Part shown: positions 18,150-27,386 of the stretch, piece after piece | Layout of the letters: each line of letters begins with the position of its first letter | How positions within the stretch are numbered: the first letter of the stretch is position 1 | Assembly (NCBI RefSeq): GCF_000424685.1 | Contig: NZ_AUKJ01000016.1 | Span: 372,001 to 436,000 of the forward strand | DNA from: Methylococcus capsulatus str. Texas = ATCC 19069 | GTDB taxonomy: Bacteria > Pseudomonadota > Gammaproteobacteria > Methylococcales > Methylococcaceae | Length of the DNA stretch: 64,000 bases | Direction of reading: 5' to 3' | Position numbers and translations under genes: made by a program | Notes under the pieces: generated by a model | Databases searched by the model: none | Seen by the model: only the letters and a program-made list of their open reading frames with translations | What the model was told of the DNA's origin: nothing

Positions 18150-19901
18150 TTACCGGCTTTCCGAACGGTCGCGGAGGAATTCGATGACCCCGTCGATGCC
18201 GATCGACTGGTTGTCGGCATCCCGGCGGCCCTTGTATTCCAGGGCACCGGAGTCCAGCCCACGTTCGCTGATGACGATGCGGTGCGGAATGCCGATCAGC
18301 TCCATGTCGGCGAACATCACGCCGGGGCGTACCTTGCGGTCGTCATACAGCACCTCGAAGCCGGCGGCCGACAGCTCGGCATAGAGCCGCTCGGCGGTAG
18401 TCCGCACCCGCTCCGAGGTCTGCATGTTGATCGGGCAGAGGGCCACCTGGAAGGGCGCCAGGGCTTCGGGCCAGACGATGCCGCGCTCGTCGTGGTTCTG
18501 TTCGATCGCCGCCGCGACGACCCGGGAAACGCCGATGCCATAGCAGCCCATCAGCATGACCTGGCTGCGGCCTTCCTCGTTGAGTACGGTGGCGTTCAGC
18601 GCTGCGCTGTACTTCGTGCCGAGCTGGAAGATGTGGCCGACCTCGATGCCGCGCGCGATCCGCAGGGTGCCCAGGCCATCCGGACTCGGGTCGCCCTCGA
18701 CCACGTTGCGGAGATCACACAGATACTCGTCCTGCGGCAGCGGCAGATCGCGCTCCCAGTTGACGCCGCTGAAGTGGTAGCCGGCCTCGTTGGCGCCGCA
18801 GACGAAATCACTCATCACCGCCACGGCGCGGTCGGCGTAGACCGGGCCGACAGCCGTGCCGGCCGGCAGGTTCAACGGGCCGATGTAGCCGGGACGGCAG
18901 CCCATGTGGCGTTCGATCTCGTCCTCGCTGGCAAAGCGGAACCGTCCCAGCACCTTGCCCAGCTTGACTTCGTTCAGCTCGTGGTCGCCCCGCAGCAAGA
19001 CCGTCACGAACATGTCGCGGTCCAGCCCGTCGTCGTCGACGATGGTCTGCATGACTGCGACGGTCTTGAGGATCTGGTGGGGAGGAACACCGAGGAATTC
19101 GCTCACCTCGGCGATGGATTTCTTGCCCGGCGTTTCGACTTTGAGCAGTGCGGCGGTGGGCGCCGGGCGCGGCGCCGTCGGGGCGAGCGCCTCGGCCTGC
19201 TCGACGTTGGCGGCATAGTCGCTGACCGTGGAGAAGGCGATGGCGTCCTCGCCGGAATCGGCCAGCACGTGGAATTCGTGCGAATGGCTGCCGCCGATGG
19301 CGCCGGTATCCGCCAGCACCGGGCGGAACCTCAGTCCCAGTCGGCTGAAGATGTTGCTGTAAGCCACGTACATGGCATCGTAAGTCTGGGCCAGCGATTC
19401 CTGATCGAGGTGGAAGGAATAGGCGTCTTTCATGACGAACTCGCGCGCCCGCATTACGCCGAAACGCGGCCGGATCTCGTCGCGGAACTTGGTCTGGATC
19501 TGATAGAAGTTGACTGGGAGCTGCCGGTAGCTCTTCAGTTCGTTGCGGGCCAGATCGGTGATGATTTCCTCATGGGTTGGCCCCAGACAGAATGCCCGGT
19601 CGTGGCGGTCGTGCAAACGCGCCAGCTCTGGTCCGTACTGCTCCCAGCGGCCGGATTCCTGCCACAGTTCGGCCGGCTGGACCACCGGCATCAGGACTTC
19701 CAAAGCTCCGGCCCGGTCCATTTCCTCGCGCACCACCCGCTCGACTCTGCGCAGTACCTTCAGTCCCAGGGGCAGCCAGGTGTAGAGCCCCGCCGCCAGT
19801 TTCCGGATCAGTCCGGCGCGCAGCATCAGCTGATGACTGACGATCTCGGCGTCGGAGGGAATTTCCTTCAGGGTGTTCAAGGGGAACCGGGAGGTGCGCA
19901 T
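18150..19901 (-). CDS. proS: Prolyl-tRNA synthetase (bacterial type)
   Basis: A 583-residue class II synthetase of the bacterial form with the editing INS domain between motifs 2 and 3. [19 protein letters not shown] is the standard N-terminus. Motif 1 region [19 protein letters not shown], motif 2 [19 protein letters not shown], and motif 3 [13 protein letters not shown] are visible; INS spans about 220-390. It charges tRNA-Pro. The start has no Shine-Dalgarno sequence: the bases before the ATG read CCTCCTCC, the complement of one. Confidence 0.98.
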   Translation of the reverse strand: MRTSRFPLNTLKEIPSDAEIVSHQLMLRAGLIRKLAAGLYTWLPLGLKVLRRVERVVREEMDRAGALEVLMPVVQPAELWQESGRWEQYGPELARLHDRHDRAFCLGPTHEEIITDLARNELKSYRQLPVNFYQIQTKFRDEIRPRFGVMRAREFVMKDAYSFHLDQESLAQTYDAMYVAYSNIFSRLGLRFRPVLADTGAIGGSHSHEFHVLADSGEDAIAFSTVSDYAANVEQAEALAPTAPRPAPTAALLKVETPGKKSIAEVSEFLGVPPHQILKTVAVMQTIVDDDGLDRDMFVTVLLRGDHELNEVKLGKVLGRFRFASEDEIERHMGCRPGYIGPLNLPAGTAVGPVYADRAVAVMSDFVCGANEAGYHFSGVNWERDLPLPQDEYLCDLRNVVEGDPSPDGLGTLRIARGIEVGHIFQLGTKYSAALNATVLNEEGRSQVMLMGCYGIGVSRVVAAAIEQNHDERGIVWPEALAPFQVALCPINMQTSERVRTTAERLYAELSAAGFEVLYDDRKVRPGVMFADMELIGIPHRIVISERGLDSGALEYKGRRDADNQSIGIDGVIEFLRDRSESR

Positions 19902-19934
19902 GGAGGAGGTTTTCGGGCGGTTACAAAATTCTTC

Positions 19935-19964
19935 ATTTTATCGGGATGTGGCGGCGCAAGTCAG
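19935..19964 (-). promoter_or_regulatory. Candidate sigma-70 promoter of proS
   Basis: On the minus strand CTGACT (19964-19959), an 18-base spacer, then TAAAAT (19940-19935). A start near 19928 would give a leader of about 27 bases to the proS ATG. The -35 is weak (4 of 6). Confidence 0.45.
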
Positions 19965-19995
19965 CAGATTTTGCAGGTCGGCGCTCGCGGCCTTG

Positions 19996-20511
19996 TCAAT
20001 GAATGTGCATTTCCCGGTTGCCGGCCTTGTCGCTCCGCTCCAGCCGGTACCGGTCCGGGTCGCCGGGTAGCGGCTTGCCGTCGCTGGCCAGATAGATCAG
20101 TGTGCCTTCATCCTTGATGGCGAGCCGGCGTGGTGGTGCTTCTTTGTTGGGTGTCAGCACGACGATCCCGTTCTTGTCGTCCCACTGGTATTTGCCTTTT
20201 TCGAAGGACTCCCGATTTTGCGGCTTGGCGGGTTGGATCACCAGCAGGTAGCGGTCCTTGTCGTTCAAGGACAGCGTCATTTTCAGTCCGTCGCAGTTTT
20301 CTTCCTGGCACGGAAGGTAACCGTAGAAGACGCCGCGGAATCTGCCTGTCGTTTCGTCGCCGGCATGCGCCGAATGGTCCATGCCGCCATGTTGACCCAG
20401 TTCGCGTGCCTTGAGGGCTCTTTCCTGGATCTCTTTGTCGCTTTCTGCCCCAGCCGGAGGGATCGCGCCCAGCAGCGCGATAAAAACGAGGAAGGATGCC
20501 TTCTTGATCAT
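19996..20511 (-). CDS. NlpE-like copper resistance protein, exported
   Basis: A 171-residue exported protein. The signal peptide (about 1-22, MIKKASFLVFIALLGAIPPAGA) ends in a type I site and has no lipobox, unlike E. coli NlpE, so it is probably soluble in the periplasm. The NlpE N-terminal domain follows: GVFYGYLPCQEENC (Cys68 and Cys73, spaced CX4C instead of CXXC) and KMTLSLNDKDRYLLV. An HGGMDHSAH stretch at 41-49 and a C-terminal MHIH could bind copper. It is divergent from a multicopper oxidase gene, which supports a copper role. The start at 20511 is chosen for the signal peptide. Confidence 0.78.
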   Translation of the reverse strand: MIKKASFLVFIALLGAIPPAGAESDKEIQERALKARELGQHGGMDHSAHAGDETTGRFRGVFYGYLPCQEENCDGLKMTLSLNDKDRYLLVIQPAKPQNRESFEKGKYQWDDKNGIVVLTPNKEAPPRRLAIKDEGTLIYLASDGKPLPGDPDRYRLERSDKAGNREMHIH

Positions 20512-20906
20512 TTTTCCGTTCAATGTCTGCATTGGGGTTACTGAGGATCGGTTTGCCCGGCGGCGGTTCCTGCGGAAGCAAAGTCCGCGCAAGGCTCGAC
20601 GTTCCGCACGCCTGTCACTCATTTTCACATACTCATTGCCTTCGGGGCACATCCGGCCCGCGGTTTGGGGAAGAAGGGGTTCGCAACTTGCATATGCGGG
20701 GAAGGCCAGACCCGATTCATGGCGAGGGCGTTCGCTCCACCGGGCGTCGGGAATGTCCATATCATCGGAAACTTATATACAATGCCTCCAGGGCATCCGT
20801 TCGCCATGCGGCCGGAAGCCTTCCCGCATGAAACTCCCCGCCGGGGCGCCCGCAGCAGGGGGTTCGCCATAACTACAGCGACCTCGAGGTCGATAAGGAG
20901 GAGGTT
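20512..20906. other. 395-bp divergent intergenic region, nlpE-like / multicopper oxidase
   Basis: No convincing gene is seen. It must hold the promoters of both copper genes. A TTATATACAAT stretch (20773-20783) is a possible -10 for the oxidase but has no clear -35. A 14-bp palindrome lies at 20879-20892, just before the AAGGAGGAGG ribosome binding site of the oxidase. Confidence 0.5.
20879..20892. promoter_or_regulatory. Perfect 14-bp palindrome upstream of the multicopper oxidase start
   Basis: CGACCTCGAGGTCG, self-complementary, ends 14 bases before the ATG at 20907 and touches the Shine-Dalgarno region. It could be an operator or a small RNA stem that hides the ribosome binding site. It lacks the spaced arms of a classical CueR site. 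Confidence 0.35.
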
Positions 20907-22619
20907 ATGCCGTCCAGCATTCATCTGTCGCGCCGCCGTTTTCTCCGCCAGACCGGTCTGGGTATGTTCGCTCTTGCCGGGGTGCCGGCCTGGGTGCGGG
21001 CCATGACCATGGCGGGTGGTCCGAAGCTCAGCCCGAACAAGGCATCGCCCGCGTTCGCCCCGGACGTGGAAATCGAGCTGGCGGCTCGCCAGTCCTCGGT
21101 GTCCATCCTGCCTGGTCCGCCGACCCGGGTTCTGCAGTATGCCGCGCGGCTGGTGAAAGGCCCGGAAGGTACGCTGACGAACCTGCCGGGGTCTTACCTC
21201 GGCCCGCTGATCCGTCTCCAAAAGGGGCAGAAGGTGCGCATCCATTTCCGCAACGAGCTGGCCGAGCCGACCATCGCCCACTGGCACGGCATGCATGTCC
21301 CGGCGCTGATGGATGGCCATCCGATGTACGCGATGGATCCGGGAGAAACGTTCGTCTACGAATTCGAGGTGCTCAACCGGGCGAGCCTCAATATATACCA
21401 TCCCCATCCGCACGAGCTGACGGGGCGGCAGGTCTATTACGGTCTGGCAGGCGGCATCCTGGTGAACGACGACGAGGAGGCGGCTCTGGGTCTGCCCGTC
21501 GGGGAGTACGAAATTCCGATCGTGCTGCAGGACCGGCGCTTCGATGCCGACAACCAGCTCGTCTATGTCCGCCACATGCACGAAAAGATGATGGGGTTCC
21601 ACGGTGACCGCATCCTGGTCAACGGTCGCCCGGACTTCACACTGGAAGTGGCGAGCCGGGCGTACCGGCTGCGGATCATGAACGGCTCGAACGCACGTAT
21701 CTACAAGCTGGGCTGGGACGACGGCACGCCCTTGACGGTCCTCGGTACCGACGGCGGCCTGCTGGAGACGCCGGAGGTCAAGCCCTATGTGATGCTCGCG
21801 CCGGGCGAGCGCCTGGACGTGTGGGCGGATTTCAGCGGACGCGCCGTTGGTTCGCAGCTGGTGATGCGGAGCCTGCCGTTTTCGGGGGCTCTGCCGGTGA
21901 TGGCGCGGCGGATGATGGGTGAGATGATGCACAGCGCCTTGCCGCCGGGCAGCGATTATCCGCTGTTCACGGTCCGGGTCAGCCGGGGGGTGAGCGAAAG
22001 CCCCAGCCTGCCGAGGCGGCTCGCGAAGATTTCTCGCTACACTCTCGCCGATACCGCCAACCCGGACAAACCGGTGCCCTTGGAGATTTCCGAAGGACCG
22101 ATGTCCATGCTGATCAACCGGCGGCCATATGCCCACGACGACCTGCAGCCGTTCGAGCGGATTCCGCTGGGCAGCGTCCAACTGCTGGAGATATTCCACG
22201 GCCATGGGGGTTCGGGGCATGGCGACGGAGGGGAGGGCATGGCGCATGGAGGCGGGCCTGGCATGGGCATGCACGGCGGAATGGGGATGGGCATGATGGG
22301 GCATCGCGGCGGCATGGGGATGATGGGAGGACATGGCGGAGGCATGGGCATGATGATGTCGATGGCGCATCCCATCCATCTGCACGGCCAGTCCTTCCAG
22401 ATCGTCAGCCGCACCGTGAGCAATGCGACGATGGACGACTATGCCAGCGTGCGCGATGGCTTCGTCGACAGCGGCTGGAAGGACACCGTACTGGCGATGC
22501 CCGGCGAACGTATCCGTCTGATCAAGCCGTTCCAGGACTTCAAGGGCCTGTTCATGTACCACTGCCACAACCTGGAGCACGAGGACATGGGCATGATGCG
22601 CGAATTTTCCATCGAATGA
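20907..22619 (+). CDS. Multicopper oxidase, Tat-exported, with Met/His/Gly-rich insert
   Basis: A 570-residue three-cupredoxin oxidase. A twin-arginine signal (SRRRFLRQTG, residues 8-17) predicts folded export. Copper motifs are HWHGMH (125-130), HPHPHE (165-170), HPIHLHGQ (488-495) and HCHNLEHEDMGMM (552-564), covering the T1 and trinuclear sites. Residues about 430-487 form a Met/His/Gly-rich insert (GMGMHGGMGMGMMGHRGG and similar) just before the third motif, like the Met-rich Cu(I) segment of CueO. It probably oxidises Cu(I) in the periplasm. Strong RBS AAGGAGGAGG. CueO or CopA subfamily is not resolved. Confidence 0.93.
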   Translation: MPSSIHLSRRRFLRQTGLGMFALAGVPAWVRAMTMAGGPKLSPNKASPAFAPDVEIELAARQSSVSILPGPPTRVLQYAARLVKGPEGTLTNLPGSYLGPLIRLQKGQKVRIHFRNELAEPTIAHWHGMHVPALMDGHPMYAMDPGETFVYEFEVLNRASLNIYHPHPHELTGRQVYYGLAGGILVNDDEEAALGLPVGEYEIPIVLQDRRFDADNQLVYVRHMHEKMMGFHGDRILVNGRPDFTLEVASRAYRLRIMNGSNARIYKLGWDDGTPLTVLGTDGGLLETPEVKPYVMLAPGERLDVWADFSGRAVGSQLVMRSLPFSGALPVMARRMMGEMMHSALPPGSDYPLFTVRVSRGVSESPSLPRRLAKISRYTLADTANPDKPVPLEISEGPMSMLINRRPYAHDDLQPFERIPLGSVQLLEIFHGHGGSGHGDGGEGMAHGGGPGMGMHGGMGMGMMGHRGGMGMMGGHGGGMGMMMSMAHPIHLHGQSFQIVSRTVSNATMDDYASVRDGFVDSGWKDTVLAMPGERIRLIKPFQDFKGLFMYHCHNLEHEDMGMMREFSIE

Positions 22620-22622
22620 ACG

Positions 22623-22659
22623 AAGTTCGGGCAGGGCAAGGACTGTCCTGCCCGAACTT
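22623..22659 (+). terminator. Hairpin terminator of the multicopper oxidase gene
   Basis: A perfect 13-bp stem, AAGTTCGGGCAGG (22623-22635) and CCTGCCCGAACTT (22647-22659), with an 11-base loop, starts 4 bases after the stop codon. Only a poor T-run (GTCTTTTCC) follows some 12 bases later. Confidence 0.65.
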
Positions 22660-22777
22660 GCGAGGCACTCGTCTTTTCCTGCGTCCCTGAGGGACGGGAG
22701 GGGTAGCTCCCGGTTTCCGTCACTGAATTCCTCTGGAGATTCGGTTCGCGCTGGTGGAATTACAGTTGAGATATTAA

Positions 22778-22806
22778 ATACGAATCGTTATCATTTGAAT
22801 TCGTAT
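22778..22806. promoter_or_regulatory. Fur-box-like palindrome upstream of the heme/Calx-beta gene
   Basis: ATACGAAT (22778-22785) and ATTCGTAT (22799-22806) are perfect inverted arms flanking CGTTATCATTTGA. The reverse strand reads AAATGATAACGATTCGTAT, which shares the AATGATAA...ATT core of the Fur consensus. It lies 65-93 bases before the ATG at 22871 in an AT-rich stretch unlike its surroundings. Iron control is an inference. Confidence 0.45.
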
Positions 22807-22870
22807 CTACTCCGATTCGCCGTTTGGGTAGCCGTACTTTTTCCGAATAACGAAACCACGCGAGCCCGAC

Positions 22871-24676
22871 ATGAGATTTCATCTTCTTCTTTCCCGATTC
22901 TCCTTGAATTGGCTGGGTGTTTTGATTCCGCTGTGCCTTAATCCGGCGAATGCTGCGCCGCCGGACCCTTTCGAGGGGGCTCGGCATGTATTGACCGTAA
23001 AGTTCAACGTCAACCGGCCCGTCACGGACACGGAGGACCAATTCCGGGCCGTCCTCCAGCTCATGGACGCCATCGATGGTGAAACGGCTGGCGTGGCCGA
23101 ACATCATCCGGCCAAGGACGCCACCTGCGATCAGTGTCACGTCAAGGATTTCATCTCCGTGGACCATTACGGCCTGATGATCAATGAAGCGAACCCGGCC
23201 AAGAGCTGCGAAAAGGCCGGCTGCCATAGCCTGACGGTGGCGGGGGAGATGCCGTTCTACGTCAAACCGTTTGCGCCGCTGGATGAAACCAGGAACGCTG
23301 GACTGGCGAAGCAGCGTTTGGCCGCGGCCCGGACCCTGTTGCGATATGCCGGGTCGTTCAAGGGAAACACGGCTGCACGCCTCAGCGGGCTGCCTCAGAT
23401 CGGATCGTTTTCGATCGACGTCCGTGCCCAGGACAAGAACATCAACAATCTGACGCACGACGTGCCGCTGGTGTTCTTCGAGCCGAAAAACGCCTTCGAC
23501 GTGAAGAAAAACGCCGATCTGCTGCCCCAGTATGCCGCCGCCCTGTCGAACGAGGTGCTGTCCCTGGTTGAGCAGGACATGAGCGTCCCGACCCGGCTGG
23601 AGGCGACGGTGGAAGCCAGGATGGCCAGGGCGGCCGATTTGCACAAGCATCTGGCGCTCGCGGATCAGGATATGTCCATACAGCCTCTGCTGACGAATTC
23701 GCAGATCGCGCTGCGTTATCTGGCGACCCTGCCGGCCGAAGCCGCCGATTTCATGTCGTCCCGGCTGGCGGAAGACTTTCCTGCCGCTGTGCTCAAGACC
23801 GACGCCACGACCGGCGAGGCCGCGACCGGCCTGCGCCGCACCGTCACCTGGGAAATCCCCGCGGTGGCCAATGACGGGGTGAACGCCGCTACGATCGTCC
23901 TGCAGCGCAACGAAGAAGGCAGCCGGACCCAGCCCTCGACGCAACTGCAGTTCCAGCGGCTGGCCGGCTCCATGCGCGGTACCGCCGTCCGGATGCTCGA
24001 ATCCTTCCAGGAACGTTATTCCGCGTTCGCCGCCGATCATGCCCGCTTCACGTTGACCTATCAGGCCAGCCGGGAGGAGGACAAGAGTCTGTTGACCACG
24101 GCGATAGGGAATTCCAGGGAAGCTGCGGGTGCGGGCGAGCTCAGGCGGACACTGACGCACAACGAAAACACGGCCACTGGCACCCTGCCGGCGCCGGGCC
24201 AAGTGAGTGCGGCCATCGGCGCGGCCAAAGAGATCGCTGCGGCGAATCCTGCCGCGATCCGCAGGCTCCGCAGCACCCTGCGCTTCAAACCCGATCTGAC
24301 GACCGTGTCCCAGATCGCCGGCGAGGTGCTGCTGGGCTCGCTTCCGCGCGTCTGGGTGTCGGCTGCCCGGACCGAAATTGCCGAAGGAAGCGGAGAGCGG
24401 CTGGTTTTCACCGTGTCTCGCGAGACGCCGATGGACAGGTCCTTGACCGTTAATCTGACGCTGGGCGGCACTGCCCGGCCGGGCAAGGACTATATCAAGC
24501 CCAAGCTCCGGGTCACTCTGCCAAAAGGCGTCGCCAGCGTGGATGTGTCGGTGAAGCTCCGCGACGACCGCCTGGTCGAAGGGCGGGAAACGGTCACCAT
24601 GGCCATCGCCGGAAGGCGGGAGTACACCCGCTTGCCGGCGACGGAGGCCACGGTCGCCATCGCCGACGACGATTGA
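22871..24676 (+). CDS. Exported c-type cytochrome-like protein with C-terminal Calx-beta-like domain
   Basis: A 601-residue protein with a signal peptide (cut near ANA-AP, residue 28). Two heme-type motifs are close together: CDQCH (Cys86-His90) and CEKAGCH (Cys113-His119), the second being the rare CX4CH spacing known from cytochromes c3. The middle (130-480) is mostly helical, Ala-rich and unrecognised. The end (about 490-601) looks like a Calx-beta domain: [27 protein letters not shown], and [11 protein letters not shown], closing IADDD. It follows the multicopper oxidase by 251 bases behind its own candidate Fur box. An extracytoplasmic or surface redox role is inferred; no named family is claimed. 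Confidence 0.75.
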   Translation: MRFHLLLSRFSLNWLGVLIPLCLNPANAAPPDPFEGARHVLTVKFNVNRPVTDTEDQFRAVLQLMDAIDGETAGVAEHHPAKDATCDQCHVKDFISVDHYGLMINEANPAKSCEKAGCHSLTVAGEMPFYVKPFAPLDETRNAGLAKQRLAAARTLLRYAGSFKGNTAARLSGLPQIGSFSIDVRAQDKNINNLTHDVPLVFFEPKNAFDVKKNADLLPQYAAALSNEVLSLVEQDMSVPTRLEATVEARMARAADLHKHLALADQDMSIQPLLTNSQIALRYLATLPAEAADFMSSRLAEDFPAAVLKTDATTGEAATGLRRTVTWEIPAVANDGVNAATIVLQRNEEGSRTQPSTQLQFQRLAGSMRGTAVRMLESFQERYSAFAADHARFTLTYQASREEDKSLLTTAIGNSREAAGAGELRRTLTHNENTATGTLPAPGQVSAAIGAAKEIAAANPAAIRRLRSTLRFKPDLTTVSQIAGEVLLGSLPRVWVSAARTEIAEGSGERLVFTVSRETPMDRSLTVNLTLGGTARPGKDYIKPKLRVTLPKGVASVDVSVKLRDDRLVEGRETVTMAIAGRREYTRLPATEATVAIADDD

Positions 24677-24791
24677 TCCCGTCGGGAAGGACGGAGGCTT
24701 GGCAACGGAGGGCCGGGGGGGATTAAAATCACCGCCCTTCGGCCTCCTTTCGTCGCCGGTTCTTCCTCCCATTGCTTCGGCCATCGTCCCT

Positions 24792-25994
24792 ATGCGTATC
24801 GGAACCCCCAATTCCCCCTCCGCCGTCCGGGTGATACTCCTGGGCGGCGGCGAACTTGGCAAGGAGGTGGCGATTTCCCTCCAGCGTTACGGCGTCGAGG
24901 TGATCGCCGTCGACCGCTATGCCGGCGCGCCGGCGCAGCAGGTCGCCCACCGCTCCCACGTCGTCGACATGACCGACCCGGGGGCGATCCATCGGTTGGT
25001 CGAGTTCGAGCGCCCACATTTCGTCGTGCCCGAGATCGAAGCGATCGCCACCGATGCCTTGGTCGAGATCGAGCGGGCGGGGTTGGCGGAGGTCGTTCCC
25101 AATGCCCGCGCTGTGCAACTCACCATGAACCGCGAAGGCATCCGGCGGCTGGCGGCGGAAAAGCTGGGCCTGCCCACCTCACCCTATGCCTTTGCCGATT
25201 CCTGTGCCGCCTTGGCCGAGGCCGCGGCGAAGATCGGCTTTCCGTGTTTCGTCAAGCCCGTCATGTCGTCCTCCGGCAAGGGCCAATCTCTGCTCGAGAG
25301 CCCGTCGGATGTCCAGGCAGCCTGGGATCACGCGCGGGAGGGTGGCCGGGTCGGGGCAAGCCGTGTCATCGTCGAAGGCCGGATCGACTTCGATTTCGAG
25401 ATTACCCTGCTGACGGTGCGCACCCCCGTTTCCGGAGGTGACGCCGGGATCGCGTTCTGTGAGCCTGTGGGGCACCGGCAGCAAGCCGGGGATTACGTGG
25501 AAAGCTGGCAGCCGCAGTCCCTGAATCCGAAGGCCAGGGAACGGGCCGAGGCGATCGCCCGCACCGTGGTTGATGCGCTGGGAGGGCGCGGGCTGTTTGG
25601 TGTCGAGCTGTTCGTCCGGGGGGATGAGGTGTGGTTCAGCGAAGTGAGCCCCCGGCCGCACGATACGGGCATGGTGACCATGGTCAGCCAGGCACAGAAC
25701 GAGTTCGAACTGCATGTGCGTGCGATCCTGGGATTGCCGGTCGATTCCTCCCTGCGGCGTCCCGGCGCCAGCGCCGTCATTTACGGAGGGGTGGCGGCGG
25801 AAGGCATCGCGTTCGAGGGATTGGAGCGGGCGCTGGCCGTGCCGGAATCCGAGGTCCGCCTGTTTGGCAAGCCGGAGGCCCATCCACGGCGGCGTATGGG
25901 TGTGGCGCTGGCGGCGGCGGATACGGTGGAAGAGGCGCGAAGGCGGGCGGTGTTGGCGGCATCGCAGGTGCGGCCGGTCAAAATACCGGCTTGA
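24792..25994 (+). CDS. purT: Formate-dependent phosphoribosylglycinamide formyltransferase (GAR transformylase 2)
   Basis: A 400-residue ATP-grasp enzyme. The N-terminal [48 protein letters not shown] (ATP-grasp), and [15 protein letters not shown] are diagnostic for PurT. It formylates GAR using formate and ATP instead of 10-formyl-THF, in purine synthesis. A formate-using step suits a one-carbon-metabolising host, but PurT is common elsewhere. The ATG at 24792 gives the conserved start; the frame is open further upstream. Confidence 0.96.
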   Translation: MRIGTPNSPSAVRVILLGGGELGKEVAISLQRYGVEVIAVDRYAGAPAQQVAHRSHVVDMTDPGAIHRLVEFERPHFVVPEIEAIATDALVEIERAGLAEVVPNARAVQLTMNREGIRRLAAEKLGLPTSPYAFADSCAALAEAAAKIGFPCFVKPVMSSSGKGQSLLESPSDVQAAWDHAREGGRVGASRVIVEGRIDFDFEITLLTVRTPVSGGDAGIAFCEPVGHRQQAGDYVESWQPQSLNPKARERAEAIARTVVDALGGRGLFGVELFVRGDEVWFSEVSPRPHDTGMVTMVSQAQNEFELHVRAILGLPVDSSLRRPGASAVIYGGVAAEGIAFEGLERALAVPESEVRLFGKPEAHPRRRMGVALAAADTVEEARRRAVLAASQVRPVKIPA

Positions 25995-26063
25995 GGCTTG
26001 TCCGGCCGAACGGAGCGGTGGTATAAACCCGCTCGTCCGGATTCGAGAAAACGACGTAAAAAC

Positions 26064-26708
26064 ATGCGGATGAAACGACGTCTTTGGATCGCCTTGCTGC
26101 TGGGGGGGCTGCCGGCGGCGCAGGTCTCGGCGGATGTCTACAAGTTCGTCGACAAGAAGGGTCATGTCTATTACACCGATCGTCCCCCGCATAGCGGCTA
26201 CCGGCTGATCGCCACCACCAGGGTGTCGGGCAGGCTGGGGTCACCGGCCCCCGCGTACCAGGAGGCGTCATCGGGCCGGGCTTCGGCTCCGGTCGCCTTC
26301 AGGTCCGGGACATTGGCGCGCAACCGCGAAATGCTGGCGCCGCTGATCGCCGAAGCGGCCGAGCGCTACGACCTCGATCCCCTGCTGCTGCACGCGATGA
26401 TCCAGGCGGAATCGGCATACAACTCGGAGGCGGTTTCGGGTAAGGGGGCTGTGGGCTTGATGCAACTGATGCCGGACACTGCAGCACGCTATGGCGTGCG
26501 GGACCGGACCGACCCGGTGGAGAACGTCTACGGCGGGGCCCGCTATCTGCGCGACCTCATTGGCATGTTTAACGATGTCAGCCTGGCGGTCGCCGCCTAC
26601 AATGCCGGCGAGAACAACATCATCAAATACGGCAACCGGGTGCCTCCTTTTCCCGAAACCCAGGATTATCTGAACCGAGTGATCGAATACTACAATCGCC
26701 TGAACTGA
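26064..26708 (+). CDS. Exported lytic transglycosylase with DUF4124 and SLT domains
   Basis: A 214-residue protein. The signal peptide (about 1-23) is followed by a DUF4124 segment (DVYKFVDKKGHVYYTDRPP, 24-42) and a C-terminal SLT domain from about 88. The catalytic Glu116 lies in MIQAESAYNSEAVS; GAVGLMQLMPDTAARYGV and AAYNAGENNI complete the SLT motifs. It should cleave peptidoglycan glycan strands in the periplasm. The ATG at 26064 is chosen because the signal peptide starts there. It follows purT by 69 bases; no functional link is evident. Confidence 0.9.
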   Translation: MRMKRRLWIALLLGGLPAAQVSADVYKFVDKKGHVYYTDRPPHSGYRLIATTRVSGRLGSPAPAYQEASSGRASAPVAFRSGTLARNREMLAPLIAEAAERYDLDPLLLHAMIQAESAYNSEAVSGKGAVGLMQLMPDTAARYGVRDRTDPVENVYGGARYLRDLIGMFNDVSLAVAAYNAGENNIIKYGNRVPPFPETQDYLNRVIEYYNRLN

Positions 26709-26730
26709 CGCCGCATCGTGTGGGTTCTGT

Positions 26731-27330
26731 TCAGAAGACGGCGATGCCAAAGCGTTTCAGTATTTCCGTCAGCAGGATCAGGGGGAGACCGACCAGGGCG
26801 TTCGGATCTTCGCCCTCGAAGCGTTCGATGAGGGCGATGCCCAGTCCTTCCGACTTGAAAGCGCCGGCGCAGTCGTAGGGTTCGTCGGCGGTGACGTAGC
26901 GTTCTATCTGGTCTCGGTCGAGGCGGCGGAAATGGACGTGGCAGCGGTCCAGGCCGGTATGGCTGACCCCGCTGACCGCGTCGTGCACGCACAATCCCGT
27001 CAGGAACGTCACGGTGTTCCCCGAGGCCCGCAGCAACTGTGCGACCGCCTTCTCATGAGTACCAGGCTTGCCCAGTCTCGAATCGCCCAGCACGGCCACC
27101 TGATCCGAACCGATGATCAGATGGTCGGGATAGGCGGGCGCCAGCGCCAGCGCTTTCTCACAGGCCAGCCTCAAGGCGAGATCATCCGCAGCCTCTCCCG
27201 GTCTCGCTGCTTCGTCGATGTCCGGCGCCACAGCGGTAAAGTGCAGACCCAGTTTGCGGAGTAGCTCGCGGCGGTAATTCGAACCTGAGGCCAGGAGGAG
27301 CGGCCTCGACTGCGGTGGGGGAGTCGGCAT
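26731..27330 (-). CDS. yceF: Maf-like nucleotide pyrophosphatase (YceF type)
   Basis: A 199-residue Maf/Ham1-fold protein. [20 protein letters not shown] is the N-terminal signature, LIIGSDQVA the mid motif, and [29 protein letters not shown] the C-terminal one. YceF-type enzymes hydrolyse modified nucleotides such as m7GTP. The divergent yceD-rpmF-plsX run next door is the normal yceF neighbourhood, which separates it from the YhdE type. Confidence 0.92.
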   Translation of the reverse strand: MPTPPPQSRPLLLASGSNYRRELLRKLGLHFTAVAPDIDEAARPGEAADDLALRLACEKALALAPAYPDHLIIGSDQVAVLGDSRLGKPGTHEKAVAQLLRASGNTVTFLTGLCVHDAVSGVSHTGLDRCHVHFRRLDRDQIERYVTADEPYDCAGAFKSEGLGIALIERFEGEDPNALVGLPLILLTEILKRFGIAVF

Positions 27331-27347
27331 CGCGGTGTTTCCGGGCT

Positions 27348-27377
27348 TTGACAGAAGTTGGATTTTGCCTGTATTAT
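27348..27377 (+). promoter_or_regulatory. Sigma-70-type promoter of yceD-rpmF
   Basis: TTGACA (27348-27353), 18-base spacer, TATTAT (27372-27377). Transcription would begin near 27384-27388, on or next to the yceD ATG at 27387, so the mRNA would be leaderless. Confidence 0.7.
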
Positions 27378-27386
27378 TACACGATT

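Noticed and set aside
22185-22370. Tandem-repeat-like GGCATGGGCATG stretch
   Set aside because: It is in frame inside the multicopper oxidase and encodes the Met/His/Gly-rich insert; it is not an independent repeat array.
22760-24862. A 700-codon open frame on the minus strand
   Set aside because: It is opposite the heme/Calx-beta protein and the start of purT. Its composition (many His, Arg, Gly) is that of an antisense shadow.
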